From Slackia piriformis YIT 12062 (GTDB lineage: Bacteria > Actinomycetota > Coriobacteriia > Coriobacteriales > Eggerthellaceae): DNA of 64,000 bases. Both the position numbers and the translations under genes were made by a program. Below are positions 26,812 to 35,495 of this stretch, piece after piece. Under the pieces are notes generated by a model. That model saw only the letters and a list, made by a program, of their open reading frames with translations. It was not told the origin of the DNA and searched no databases. The DNA is taken from contig NZ_JH815198.1 of the NCBI RefSeq assembly GCF_000296445.1, forward strand, positions 312,501 through 376,500. The letters run 5' to 3'. How positions within the stretch are numbered: the first letter of the stretch is position 1; every line of letters begins with the position of its first letter.

Positions 26812-26924
26812 TAAACGAATGCAAAGTGTAGGTCAATCGAAGACAACGTGAACGCGGCGTGCCCGGACGGATCGCGTAAGCGCAGGTGTGCCGAAAGCGG
26901 CATATGGCTCCGGTGTAGGGGGGC

Positions 26925-27872
26925 ATGGAAGGAAGCAACGTGGACAAGCAAACGCTCGCATCGGAGATACGAGAGCTCAAGAAGCAGAGGAACGCGGTTA
27001 TTCTCGCGCATTACTACACATCGCCTGAAGTGCAGGATGCGGCCGATTACGTGGGCGATTCGTTCGGTCTTTCCAAAATGGCGGCAGAGCTCGATTGCGA
27101 TACGTTGGTGTTTTGCGGCGTGCGTTTCATGGGGGAGAGCGCGAAGCTGCTCAGCCCGGAGAAGACGGTTCTGCTTCCCGCTCCCGAAGCCGATTGCCCT
27201 ATGGCCCATATGGTTGAAGACGGGTTTATCGAGCGCCTTCGCGAAACCTACGATGATCTTGCGGTGGTGTGCTACGTCAACTCCACGGCGCGCATCAAAG
27301 CGCTTTCCGACGTGTGCGTGACGTCTTCGAATGCGCTCGCGGTCGTGTCCTCTCTGCCCGAACGTACCATCGCGTTCGTCCCCGATCGTCACTTGGGAAG
27401 GTATATCGCGGAAATGCTTCCGGAGAAGCGTTTCATTTTGAATCCTGGCTGTTGCCCCGTACACGATGCCATGCTCGCGGAGGAAATCAAAGCCCTGAAA
27501 GCGCAGCACCCCGAGGCGAAGGTGCTTGTGCACCCCGAATGCAACGAGGCGGTCATGGCCTTGGCGGACTATGCCGGATCGACGGCGGGTATTATCGACT
27601 ATGCCGTTTGCGACGAGGCCAAAGAATACATCATAGGAACCGTCGGCGGCGTGCTTCACCAGATAGAGCGCAAGACCGAAGGAAGCGGGAAGCGGTTCTT
27701 CCTTCCCGCCACGAAGCCAACCTGCGCCGATATGGACCTGGTAACGCTTGAAAATGTGCGCGACTGCTTGGCTGCCGGCGCAGGTAGCGTGTACGAAGTG
27801 GCGCCTGCGCCCGATCGGGAGAAAGTGCGCGCTCGCGCCTCGCTGGTTCGCATGCTTGAGCTTTCCGAATAA
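26925..27872 (+). CDS. nadA: Quinolinate synthase NadA
   Basis: Condenses iminoaspartate with dihydroxyacetone phosphate to quinolinate, using a 4Fe-4S cluster. 315 aa, the short NadA form. Blocks: AVILAHYYTSPEVQDAADYVGDS, FCGVRFMGE, ADCPMAHM, CYVNSTARIKALSDVCVTSSNA, GCCPVHDAM and HPECNEAVMALADYAGST. Three cluster-type cysteines lie in ADCPM, the GCCPVH/HPEC area and KPTCADMD. A GTG at 26940 in the same frame has GGAAGG 7 nt before it and may be the true start (310 aa). First gene of nadA-nadB-nadC-niaR; the gap to nadB is 9 nt. Confidence 0.95.
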   Translation: MEGSNVDKQTLASEIRELKKQRNAVILAHYYTSPEVQDAADYVGDSFGLSKMAAELDCDTLVFCGVRFMGESAKLLSPEKTVLLPAPEADCPMAHMVEDGFIERLRETYDDLAVVCYVNSTARIKALSDVCVTSSNALAVVSSLPERTIAFVPDRHLGRYIAEMLPEKRFILNPGCCPVHDAMLAEEIKALKAQHPEAKVLVHPECNEAVMALADYAGSTAGIIDYAVCDEAKEYIIGTVGGVLHQIERKTEGSGKRFFLPATKPTCADMDLVTLENVRDCLAAGAGSVYEVAPAPDREKVRARASLVRMLELSE

Positions 27873-27881
27873 GGAGGACCG

Positions 27882-29204
27882 GTGGTTTCGAAGAAAAACG
27901 CTGGCGTTTCCGAAGAGGCCGGCGCAGGGCTTGAGCTCGCCGGCGCCGCTTCGGGTTCCTGCGAGCGTTTCGACGTGGTAATTGTCGGCTGCGGGTCGAG
28001 TGGCCTGTATACGGCGCTCAACCTTCCTGCGGAGATGAGCGTGCTCGTGCTTACGAAGACAGAGGCGAAGCGTTGCGATTCCATGCTTGCGCAGGGAGGA
28101 ATTTGCGTCTTGCTCGACGAAGACGACTACGATTCTTTTTACGAAGACACCATGCGCGCCGGCCATTATGAGAACCGCCCCGAAAGCGTGGACATCATGA
28201 TTCGTTCAAGCCGTGCCGTCATTGAGTCCCTTATCGACCTGGGCGTTGCCTTCGAGCGCACGCCCAAAGGCGATTTGGCCTACACGCGCGAGGGCGGCCA
28301 TACGCGCGCCCGCATCTGCTACCACGCGGACACGACGGGCCAAGAGATCACGCAGGCTCTGCTTTCGGCGGTCGAGGAGCTTTCCAATGCTGAAATTCGC
28401 GAGCATACGTGCGTGGTCGACCTTGTCGAGGAGGACGGTGCATGCGCCGGCGTGGTGGTCGAAGGCGAAAACGGCGTGCGTTCCGTCGTCCGGTCTTCGT
28501 TCGTTGTCTTCGCTACGGGCGGAATAGGCGGCCTGTACGAGCACTCGACCAATTACCCCGAGATCACGGGGGATGCGTGCCGTATAGCGCGCGATCGCGG
28601 CATAGAGCTCGAGCATATGGACTATGTGCAGATTCATCCGACAAGTCTTTATACCGGTCGCCCCGGTCGGGCCTTTCTCATATCCGAGTCGGCGCGCGGA
28701 GAGGGCGCGGTGCTGCTTAACGCCGCTGGCGAGCGCTTTACCGACGAGCTCCAGCCGCGAGACGTGGTGTCCGCCGCGATCTTTTCCATGATGGAGGAGG
28801 AAGGTTCCAGCCATGTGTGGCTTTCGTTTGCTCCCGTGCCCGAAAAGACGGTGACCGAGCACTTCAAGGCCATTCGCGAGGAGTGCGCAAAGGAGGGCTA
28901 CGATATCTTGAAAGAGCCCATTCCCGTGGTTCCCGCCCAGCATTATTTCATGGGCGGCATTCACGTGGATGCGTGGTCGCGCACGAGCATGCCGCATCTG
29001 TTCGCCGTAGGGGAAACCAGCTGCAACGGCGTGCACGGCAAGAACAGATTGGCCAGCAACAGCCTGCTCGAGGCGCTTGTTTTCGCGCAGCGGGCGGCGA
29101 AAGAGATAGAAAAGGAAGCGGACGGGCTGCAAGAAACGATTGGAGCGGACGGACCGCAAAGGGTGCGCGAAGCAAGCGAATCGCGCATAGGGAGGAACGG
29201 ATGA
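27882..29204 (+). CDS. nadB: L-aspartate oxidase NadB (short form)
   Basis: FAD enzyme that oxidises L-aspartate to iminoaspartate, the partner of NadA. 440 aa, shorter than the usual 510-540, because the C-terminal helical domain of long NadB is missing. Core motifs are intact: FAD-binding VVIVGCGSSGLYTAL, MLAQGGICVLL, FATGGIGGLYEHSTN, MDYVQIHPTSLY, GERFTDELQPRDVV, and GKNRLASNSLLEALVFA. The succinate dehydrogenase/fumarate reductase fold is shared. GTG start with AAGGAGG upstream. The stop overlaps the nadC start (ATGA). In anaerobes fumarate rather than oxygen is the likely acceptor. Confidence 0.93.
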   Translation: MVSKKNAGVSEEAGAGLELAGAASGSCERFDVVIVGCGSSGLYTALNLPAEMSVLVLTKTEAKRCDSMLAQGGICVLLDEDDYDSFYEDTMRAGHYENRPESVDIMIRSSRAVIESLIDLGVAFERTPKGDLAYTREGGHTRARICYHADTTGQEITQALLSAVEELSNAEIREHTCVVDLVEEDGACAGVVVEGENGVRSVVRSSFVVFATGGIGGLYEHSTNYPEITGDACRIARDRGIELEHMDYVQIHPTSLYTGRPGRAFLISESARGEGAVLLNAAGERFTDELQPRDVVSAAIFSMMEEEGSSHVWLSFAPVPEKTVTEHFKAIREECAKEGYDILKEPIPVVPAQHYFMGGIHVDAWSRTSMPHLFAVGETSCNGVHGKNRLASNSLLEALVFAQRAAKEIEKEADGLQETIGADGPQRVREASESRIGRNG

Positions 29205-30079
29205 GCTCACTTTCGCTGCATTTCCTCATTGACGAACACATCAAGCATGCCCTTGCCGAGGACATGAACGCGGGAGATATCAGCACGGATTGCGTCATGC
29301 CGAGTGCATGTGTCGGCCGTGCGCAGCTTCTGTGCAAACAGGACGGCATCATCGCGGGCCTGGACGTGTTTGCTCGCGTGTTTGAGATCCTTGATTCCGA
29401 TGTGCGCTTTGAAGCGTGCGTTTCGGACGGGGATGCCGTTTGCAAAGGCCAGCTTCTCGGCGTGGTGCGTGGGGATGTGCGCGCGATTCTTTCAGGAGAG
29501 CGCACGGCGCTCAACTATCTGCAGCGCATGAGCGGTATAGCGACGTATACGAACAAAGTGGCGAAACTTCTCGAAGGCAGCGCCACGACGCTGGTTGATA
29601 CGCGCAAGACCACGCCGGGGATGCGCCTGTTCGAAAAGGAGGCCGCTCGTCTGGGGGGCGCGGTCAACCATCGCTACAACCTGACCGACGGGGTCATGCT
29701 TAAGGACAACCATATTGCGGCGGCGGGGGGAATCACGAAGGCGGTGGCCTGTGCTCGTGCGAGAGCGCCGTTCGTCCGCAAGATAGAGGTGGAGACGGAA
29801 ACGCTCGAACAGGTGCAAGAGGCGCTTGACGCCGGCGCCGACATCATCATGCTCGACAACATGGACCGCGAGACGATGGCTGCGGCCGTCGCGCTCATCG
29901 GCGGCCGCGCCCAGACCGAGTGTTCGGGCAATATCACCTTGGAAAATGTCGCATCTATAGCCTGCTTGGGTGTCGATTTCGTCTCATGCGGGACCTTGAC
30001 CCATTCCGCCGGCATTCTCGATTTGAGCCTGAAGAATCTGACGGTCGATGGCGTTTCGGATGAGGGGGAGCTGCGATGA
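29201..30079 (+). CDS. nadC: Nicotinate-nucleotide pyrophosphorylase NadC
   Basis: Quinolinate phosphoribosyltransferase making nicotinate mononucleotide from quinolinate and PRPP, the third step of de novo NAD synthesis here. 292 aa, full length. Motifs: ALAEDMNAGDISTD, SGERTALNYLQRMSGIAT, DTRKTTPGMRLFEKEA, GGAVNHRYNL, LKDNHIAAAGG, EVETETLEQVQEAL, MLDNM and GTLTHSAGILDLSLK. Start overlaps the nadB stop by 4 nt, and its stop overlaps the niaR start by 4 nt, so all three are translationally coupled. Compare the ModD-like paralogue at 59286. Confidence 0.96.
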   Translation: MSSLSLHFLIDEHIKHALAEDMNAGDISTDCVMPSACVGRAQLLCKQDGIIAGLDVFARVFEILDSDVRFEACVSDGDAVCKGQLLGVVRGDVRAILSGERTALNYLQRMSGIATYTNKVAKLLEGSATTLVDTRKTTPGMRLFEKEAARLGGAVNHRYNLTDGVMLKDNHIAAAGGITKAVACARARAPFVRKIEVETETLEQVQEALDAGADIIMLDNMDRETMAAAVALIGGRAQTECSGNITLENVASIACLGVDFVSCGTLTHSAGILDLSLKNLTVDGVSDEGELR

Positions 30080-30624
30080 AGGGCGAAGAGCGCAGGGCGT
30101 TTCTTTTGAAGTCTCTGCAAGAAGCGCACGGCCCTTTGACGGGGTCCGATCTTGCGAGCATGTCCGGCGTGAGCCGTCAGGTTATCGTGCAGGATATAGC
30201 GCTGCTTCGGGGGCAAGGCGTCGATATAACGGCGACGCGGTCGGGCTATGCGCTGCCGTCGTCTTTCGACGGAGGGGAGGTTCGCCTGGTGAAGGTGCGT
30301 CATGCGCCCGAGCAGGCGGAAGAGGAGATGCTTGCGGTTGTCAACTTGGGCGGCGCGCTGCTCGATGTCGCGGTGAACCATCGCGCGTACGGAAAGCTCA
30401 CGGCGACGCTCGATGTCAGGAGCCGGCGCGATGTGGCGCGTTTCATGGAAGACATTCGTTCGGGAAAGTCTTCGCCTCTATGCGCCGTGACGTCGGGGTA
30501 TCACTTTCATCATATTGCCGCCTACGGCCCAGATGCTTCTTGCGTTCTTGACGAAATAGAGAAGGTTTTAGGCGAAAAGGGATTTCTTGCAGAGATGCTG
30601 CCTTACGAGGTGGGACAAATATAA
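30076..30624 (+). CDS. niaR: NiaR (YrxA)-type niacin-responsive repressor
   Basis: 182 aa. N-terminal helix-turn-helix (LTGSDLASMSGVSRQVIVQD) and a C-terminal 3H domain with the three conserved histidine positions (VNHRAYG and GYHFHHI). Family members bind nicotinate and repress NAD synthesis or niacin uptake genes. It is the last gene of the nad operon, coupled to nadC by an ATGA overlap, which gives an autoregulatory loop: nicotinate availability shuts off de novo synthesis and its own repressor. The candidate operator is the tandem repeat at 26788. Confidence 0.92.
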   Translation: MKGEERRAFLLKSLQEAHGPLTGSDLASMSGVSRQVIVQDIALLRGQGVDITATRSGYALPSSFDGGEVRLVKVRHAPEQAEEEMLAVVNLGGALLDVAVNHRAYGKLTATLDVRSRRDVARFMEDIRSGKSSPLCAVTSGYHFHHIAAYGPDASCVLDEIEKVLGEKGFLAEMLPYEVGQI

Positions 30625-30751
30625 GAGTCGAGCCGATTGATTCCTTTCTTTATTTGCGCCGGTTCTTTTACGGCCCTTCTGGACGAGCATGCTAGAATAG
30701 CGCGTTGTTTTGTCCGCGGCTCGGCCGCATCGTGTATATAAGGGAGGGATT

Positions 30752-32098
30752 GTGCAAGAATCCAACAGCCGCCGATCAACGGGACTGAGCCGTGCTCAGA
30801 TGCTTATGCTCGGCGGAATGCTCTTTTCCATGTTCTTCGGAGCAGGCAACCTCATCCTGCCTCCGCTTCTCGGCCTTCAGGCGGGAACCGACGCCGTCTT
30901 CGGCATGGTCGGTTTCCTTATCGCGGGCATCGGCCTTCCGGTGCTCGGCATTATCGCGGTGGCGCTGGTGGGCGATATCCGTCAGCTCGCGGGCCGCGTT
31001 CATCCCGTATTCGCCTCGGTTTTCATCGCCTTGGTGTATTTGACTATCGGCCCGTTTTTGGCAATTCCTCGCACGTCTTCGACGGCGTACGAAATGGTCA
31101 AGCCGCTTATTCCGCAAGGCGGGGATTCCCTTGTCGTGGTGGCATTGTTCTCGGTCATCTTTTTCGCCGTGGCTTTCGCTTTGGCGATCCGTCCCGGCAT
31201 GCTTTCTCGCATTCTGGGCAGGTTCTGCGCTCCTGCGCTTATCGTCTTGATTGCGCTCGTCGTTGGTGCGGCGCTGTTCGGGGGTTTGGGAGATACTCCT
31301 GCGCCGGTAGCCCCGTATGACGAAAACGCCGTGTCGGGGGGCTTCCTCGTGGGCTATCAGACCATGGACCTGCTTGCGGCTCTGTGCTTCGGCATCGTCG
31401 TGGCCACTAATGTAAGGGCTCAGGGTGTGACGGAGTCGGGCAAGGTTGCCGGCTCTATTTCGGCGGCGGGCGTCATTGCCGGTATTTTGATGGCGCTGGT
31501 CTATTGCGGACTGGCGTTCGTGGGCGTTGCCATGGCTCCCTCCATGCCCGATGCGGCCAACGGCGCCGAGATTCTTGCCGCTTCGGCTGCGTTGCATTTC
31601 GGAGAAGCCGGTTCTGTCATTGTTGCGGCCATCTTCCTTCTAGCCTGCCTCAATGTGTGCACGGGTCTTATCTCCTGCTGCGCTGAGTATTTCTCCGAAG
31701 TGTTCCCGCGCATTCCGTTGCCGGCATGGGCTGCGATTTTTGCCGTTTTCAGCTGCGGCGTCTCCCTGCTTGGCCTTGATGCGATTCTGGCGTTTTCGGG
31801 CCCGTTGCTCGGGGCTTTGTACCCGCCTGCTATCGTGCTCATGGCGTTCGGTCTCTTTCACGGTATCTGCGACAAATATCCGCGCATCTGGCCTTGGACG
31901 GTGTTTGCCACGGCTGCAGTAAGCGCCATCGCGGCTCTTCGCGACGCCTTCGTCCCCGATGCGTGGATTTTCCTCGATGCGCTTCCCGGCGCCGATCTTG
32001 GCTTGGGCTGGTTGACGGTGGCTCTTGTCGCCGCCATCGTCGGCGTGGTGCATTCGGTGCTGCAAAAACGCAAGGAGGCCGAGACGAAGGCCGAGTAG
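30752..32098 (+). CDS. brnQ: BrnQ branched-chain amino acid carrier
   Basis: LIVCS-family sodium-coupled importer of leucine, isoleucine and valine; about 448 aa, about 12 spans. Typical blocks: LGGMLFSMFFGAGNLILPPLLGLQAG and GPFLAIPRTSSTAYEM. GTG at 30752 has GGGAGG upstream; the ATG-type frame opens earlier at 30710 without a ribosome site. Followed by a strong terminator at 32178, so probably monocistronic. Confidence 0.92.
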   Translation: MQESNSRRSTGLSRAQMLMLGGMLFSMFFGAGNLILPPLLGLQAGTDAVFGMVGFLIAGIGLPVLGIIAVALVGDIRQLAGRVHPVFASVFIALVYLTIGPFLAIPRTSSTAYEMVKPLIPQGGDSLVVVALFSVIFFAVAFALAIRPGMLSRILGRFCAPALIVLIALVVGAALFGGLGDTPAPVAPYDENAVSGGFLVGYQTMDLLAALCFGIVVATNVRAQGVTESGKVAGSISAAGVIAGILMALVYCGLAFVGVAMAPSMPDAANGAEILAASAALHFGEAGSVIVAAIFLLACLNVCTGLISCCAEYFSEVFPRIPLPAWAAIFAVFSCGVSLLGLDAILAFSGPLLGALYPPAIVLMAFGLFHGICDKYPRIWPWTVFATAAVSAIAALRDAFVPDAWIFLDALPGADLGLGWLTVALVAAIVGVVHSVLQKRKEAETKAE

Positions 32099-32177
32099 CG
32101 CAAACCCATGGCGCAGGCTCGCTTTCGGAGTTGCGATGCGGTGATATGCGCGAATGGGTCTTTATTCTTGCTTTTCT

Positions 32178-32236
32178 CGCCCTCTTTTCTCCCCGTGTTC
32201 TAAGGCAGTGGGGAGAAAAGAGGGCGTTCTATTTTT
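32178..32236 (+). terminator. Strong intrinsic terminator after brnQ
   Basis: A perfect 17-bp stem, CGCCCTCTTTTCTCCCC (32178-32194) with 32210-32226, followed by TTCTATTTTTC. The rest of the gap 32237-32484 before the phosphate transporter shows no gene; it presumably holds that gene's promoter, but no clear -35/-10 pair stands out. Confidence 0.92.
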
Positions 32237-32484
32237 CAAGCAAGGCGTAGTTCGGTGAACGGTCATTCTTGTAAGGCAAATCCCCCTCCAGCCGAACTTT
32301 ACTTCGATTTTGCAGAAGCTCTAACACCTCACGGCAAAAAAGGCATAACCTTAATTTTCGTGTTCTGCAAACCTGAATTCGTGTGTTTCGCAGCATTTGG
32401 CAACGCGATTGTTTTCGGCCGAATCGTCGGCTCTCGGTCGGTCGCCTCGCCAAGGGCTCAATCGAAGGGGGATTAGGAAAATCC

Positions 32485-33642
32485 ATGGACATCGCAACAC
32501 TGGTCGTCGTGATTCTGGTCATCGCGACGGCGCTGATTTTCGATTTTACGAACGGATTTCATGACACGGCGAACGCCATGGCAACCTCCATTGCCACGGG
32601 CGCGCTGAAGCCGAAGACGGCGGTTATCGCCGCCGGTACGCTCAATCTGATTGGCGCGTTTCTTTCTACCGAGGTCGCAAAGACCATCTCGGGAGGCATC
32701 ATCAACGAGCAACAGGTGTTCATAGGTCCAGAATTCATATTCGCCGGCCTTGTAGGTGCCATTATCTGGAATCTTCTTACCTGGCTTGTCGGCCTGCCCT
32801 CCAGCTCTTCGCATGCTCTGTTCGGCGGTCTTGTGGGCGCTGTGATCGTGGGTGCTGGCGTAGAGGGCGTCAATTTCGGCGCGGTGGTTGCGAAGGTTCT
32901 CGTTCCGGCCCTGATTTCTCCTATTGTCGCTGGTCTGGCGGCGTTTATGGCGGTGAAGGTGATATTTGCCATCGTAAGAAAGCTCGATGAAAAACAGATC
33001 GAGTCAGGGTTTAGGCACGGGCAAACGGTTACGGCGTGTCTGGTTGCTCTTTCCCATGGTACAAATGATGCACAAAAGACCATGGGCATCATTACCTTGA
33101 CGCTCATTGCCGTCGGAGCCCAGGCTTCCGGCACCGGTCCTCAGCTTTGGGTTGTCGCCGTGTGCGGCCTGGCCATCGCCCTCGGTACGTATATGGGCGG
33201 CTGGCGCGTCATCCGCACGCTGGGCAAGGGACTGACCGAAATCAACACGCCTCAGGGATTTGCCGCCGAGGCCGCTTCCGCAACGACGATCCTTGCTTCG
33301 TCCCACCTGGGTTTCGCTCTTTCTACGACGCAGGTATGTTCCGGTTCCATCATCGGCTCCGGTCTCGGTAAAAAAGGCGGATCGGTGAATTGGAGCGTTG
33401 CCGGCCGTATGCTTATTGCGTGGCTCGTGACGTTTCCTGCGGCAGGACTCGTTGGGGCCGTGGCCTGCGCTATTGCGAAAACAGGTCTGGGCGGGACAAT
33501 CGCGGTGGCGCTTATTGCGGTTATCGTCGCCTTTATTATTTTCCGTCTTTCCAAGCGTAATCCGGTGAATTCCGCGAATGTGAACGAGCATTCCGAAGTT
33601 ACGATCAACGCGGCTTCGAATTCGTCCCACGCGGTCGCATAG
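32485..33642 (+). CDS. PiT-family inorganic phosphate transporter
   Basis: Low-affinity metal-phosphate:cation symporter, about 385 aa, about ten spans. Both inverted signature repeats are visible: FDFTNGFHDTANAMATSIATG near the N terminus and SHGTNDAQKTMGIITL in the middle, plus GLPSSSSHALFGGL. ATG 32485 follows AGGAAA and starts the first span correctly; the frame is open to 32383 without a plausible start. A small two-span protein follows at 33655, with 12 nt between, forming an operon. Confidence 0.92.
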   Translation: MDIATLVVVILVIATALIFDFTNGFHDTANAMATSIATGALKPKTAVIAAGTLNLIGAFLSTEVAKTISGGIINEQQVFIGPEFIFAGLVGAIIWNLLTWLVGLPSSSSHALFGGLVGAVIVGAGVEGVNFGAVVAKVLVPALISPIVAGLAAFMAVKVIFAIVRKLDEKQIESGFRHGQTVTACLVALSHGTNDAQKTMGIITLTLIAVGAQASGTGPQLWVVAVCGLAIALGTYMGGWRVIRTLGKGLTEINTPQGFAAEAASATTILASSHLGFALSTTQVCSGSIIGSGLGKKGGSVNWSVAGRMLIAWLVTFPAAGLVGAVACAIAKTGLGGTIAVALIAVIVAFIIFRLSKRNPVNSANVNEHSEVTINAASNSSHAVA

Positions 33643-33654
33643 GAGGAGATGACC

Positions 33655-33885
33655 ATGATTGCACACGAGATAGCTAATTTCATCACCGTGCTTGCAACAG
33701 CGGTGCTCATTGCATCCACCATCGGAGGATTGTACGCATCGGGGCTGCGCCTTTGGATAGCCGGCGAAGTCGATGCTGAGGGCAATGCCCATCTTCTGCA
33801 TCGTATAGGGTCGGTCGTTTGTTTCGCCGGCTGCGTCTTCATCGTCCTGTTTGCTCTTTGGCTTATGATTCCGATTTTCCACTAG
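33655..33885 (+). CDS. Small two-span membrane protein linked to the phosphate transporter
   Basis: 76 aa with two hydrophobic segments (about residues 8-28 and 49-72) joined by a short polar loop (AGEVDAEGNAHLLHR). ATG 33655 has AGGAGGAG 6 nt upstream; an ATG at 33649 would abut it. Twelve nucleotides downstream of the PiT gene, so it may be an accessory subunit or regulator of the transporter. I do not recognise a named family. Confidence 0.7.
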   Translation: MIAHEIANFITVLATAVLIASTIGGLYASGLRLWIAGEVDAEGNAHLLHRIGSVVCFAGCVFIVLFALWLMIPIFH

Positions 33886-33934
33886 GAGCATCGAGCGTCG
33901 AAATCGCGTGAAACAGAAGGGAAGTTCAATATCC

Positions 33935-34789
33935 ATGGCACGCATTCTCGTTGGTATTGACGGCAGTCCGCGCGGCGAGCGCGCGCTCGAATGGGCAGCG
34001 CGCAGAGCGGAGCGCGACGGGTCGAGCTTGACGCTCGTCACCGTTTCCGATCCGCGGCTTTTGCAGGGGGCCGGTTTGCTCGAGGCCGATGTGGAGGTTT
34101 TCGCCCAACAGCTTCTTTCCGAGGCGAAAGACTATGTGGCCCAAAACCATCCGTCCGTTGCAGCGGAGTCGGTCGTTGCGAAGGGCGCAGTAGTGGATGC
34201 CCTCGTTGAGCAGGCGCAAGGCCATGACCTGGTTGTCCTGGGGTCTCATCATGGGGCGACCGTGGGTGAGACGATCGGTGGGGCGAAGGGCCTGCGCGTT
34301 TCGGTTTGCCTCGATGTTCCTACCGTCATCGTTCCTGCCGATTGGCGCTTTGACGAAGAAGAGCACGGCGTTCTTGTAGGGTTCGATCCGGAAGGATTCG
34401 GCGAAGAGGCGCTTCGTTTCGGCATCGAAGAGGCGGTGGCTTTGGGGTGGCCGCTTCGCCTGGTGACCGCTTGGGGCCTGCCGGCGTGGATATCCCGTCC
34501 TGCCGAGATGATGGGAGGCGGCCTGTCTCCCATCGGGGAGCAGTATCAGAGCGCGCTTGACGAACGTGTCGAGAGAATTGCCGCGCAGCACAAAGGGCTT
34601 GAGGTTGTCGGCAAGGCTATCGAGGGGCCGTCTCCTTCCCGTGTGCTGATCGATGGTGCGAAGGAGAACGGGATGCTAGTCATGGGCACCCATTCGCGCA
34701 AGACCTTGGGACGTGCCGTGTTCGGCTCGGTCACGCACAGCGTGCTGCTCAATCTTGTTGTTCCTACGGTTATCGTTCCGCGCGGATAG
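33935..34789 (+). CDS. Tandem universal stress protein (two UspA domains)
   Basis: 284 aa with two Usp domains. Domain 1 starts MARILVGIDGSPRGERALEWA and ends VPTVIVPADW; domain 2 runs from about residue 140 (HGVLVGFDPEGFGEEALRFG) to VVPTVIVPRG. The ATP-binding-type loop is clear in domain 2 (GTHSRKTLGRAVFGSVTHS) and looser in domain 1 (GSHHGATVGETIGGAKG). ATG 33935 is preferred over the GTG at 33908 because it starts the domain. It follows the phosphate genes by 49 nt and is closed by a strong terminator. Confidence 0.88.
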   Translation: MARILVGIDGSPRGERALEWAARRAERDGSSLTLVTVSDPRLLQGAGLLEADVEVFAQQLLSEAKDYVAQNHPSVAAESVVAKGAVVDALVEQAQGHDLVVLGSHHGATVGETIGGAKGLRVSVCLDVPTVIVPADWRFDEEEHGVLVGFDPEGFGEEALRFGIEEAVALGWPLRLVTAWGLPAWISRPAEMMGGGLSPIGEQYQSALDERVERIAAQHKGLEVVGKAIEGPSPSRVLIDGAKENGMLVMGTHSRKTLGRAVFGSVTHSVLLNLVVPTVIVPRG

Positions 34790-34800
34790 CCTGAACATGA

Positions 34801-34839
34801 ACGCCTCCTCAGGTTCGGTGAGCCTGAGGAGGCGTTTTT
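34801..34839 (+). terminator. Intrinsic terminator after the universal stress gene
   Basis: ACGCCTCCTCAGG and CCTGAGGAGGCGT (34801-34813 with 34823-34835) form a perfect 13-bp stem followed by TTTT. It ends the phosphate/Usp transcript. Confidence 0.93.
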
Positions 34840-34947
34840 GATTATGGGGGCTTGTGCGGCGGTTATGCCGGGGGCTTGCGTGGCGTGCTAGGTGCCGCCC
34901 AGGGTTCGTGTGGCGTATGACCCTGCTCGGCGTATGCGTGCCCCGCG

Positions 34948-35367
34948 TTAGACCAGCTTGCCTTTGCAGTGGTCGATCATGTGTTGCACGATCTGCGCGG
35001 TCCAGTCGGTGAGGTCTTTCTTACGCGGAACAAGCGCGCCGTCGACCATTTCGTCATAGGCCACTTTGATGCGCTGATAGCGCGTGACCACGGATACCTC
35101 GTCGCGCGTCAGGCATCCCTCTTCGGTCTTGAAGGCGCCGAGACCTAGCAGAAGCTTCGGGTTGTACATGATCTGCGGATTCTCTTTTTCGTCGAGATAG
35201 GCGATGATTGCTTTTTCAGCGCCTATCTGGTTTGCAGCGAGGCATGCTGCGCTGTCAATGGATACGAGCGTGTCAAGCAGGTCCTGCGCAACGTCGGCGT
35301 CTTGTGCCGTTGCAGCGGCGCAAGGTCGGGAGAGCAGCGTTTCGTCGTGTACGAGTTCTTTAATCAT
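34948..35367 (-). CDS. Peptide deformylase-like protein lacking the catalytic Glu
   Basis: 139 aa with the three deformylase motifs in order: motif 1 CLAANQIG (about 42-49, family GxGLAAxQ), motif 2 EGCLT (83-87, with the metal-ligand Cys85), and motif 3 QHMIDH (128-133, family QHExDH). Metal ligands Cys85, His129 and His133 are all present, but the general-base Glu is Met130. Canonical activity is therefore doubtful. ATG 35367 has AGGAG upstream; an earlier ATG in frame has none. Paralogues of this short form are common in anaerobes as second deformylases; the Glu loss is the unusual feature. Confidence 0.82.
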   Translation of the reverse strand: MIKELVHDETLLSRPCAAATAQDADVAQDLLDTLVSIDSAACLAANQIGAEKAIIAYLDEKENPQIMYNPKLLLGLGAFKTEEGCLTRDEVSVVTRYQRIKVAYDEMVDGALVPRKKDLTDWTAQIVQHMIDHCKGKLV

Positions 35368-35495
35368 GGATGCTCCTGAGGGCGGCAACGCCGCAGATTG
35401 CCGATGTGGGGCATATGCGGCATTGCGATGGATACGAGATGCGATCGTCGAATCGCTTTCGCAGGCAATGGTACCATGAGGGACGGAGGTGCGGC

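Noticed and set aside
26715-28166. Minus-strand open frame of 483 codons opposite nadA and nadB
   Set aside because: Overlaps two convincing genes on the other strand and has no recognisable domain.
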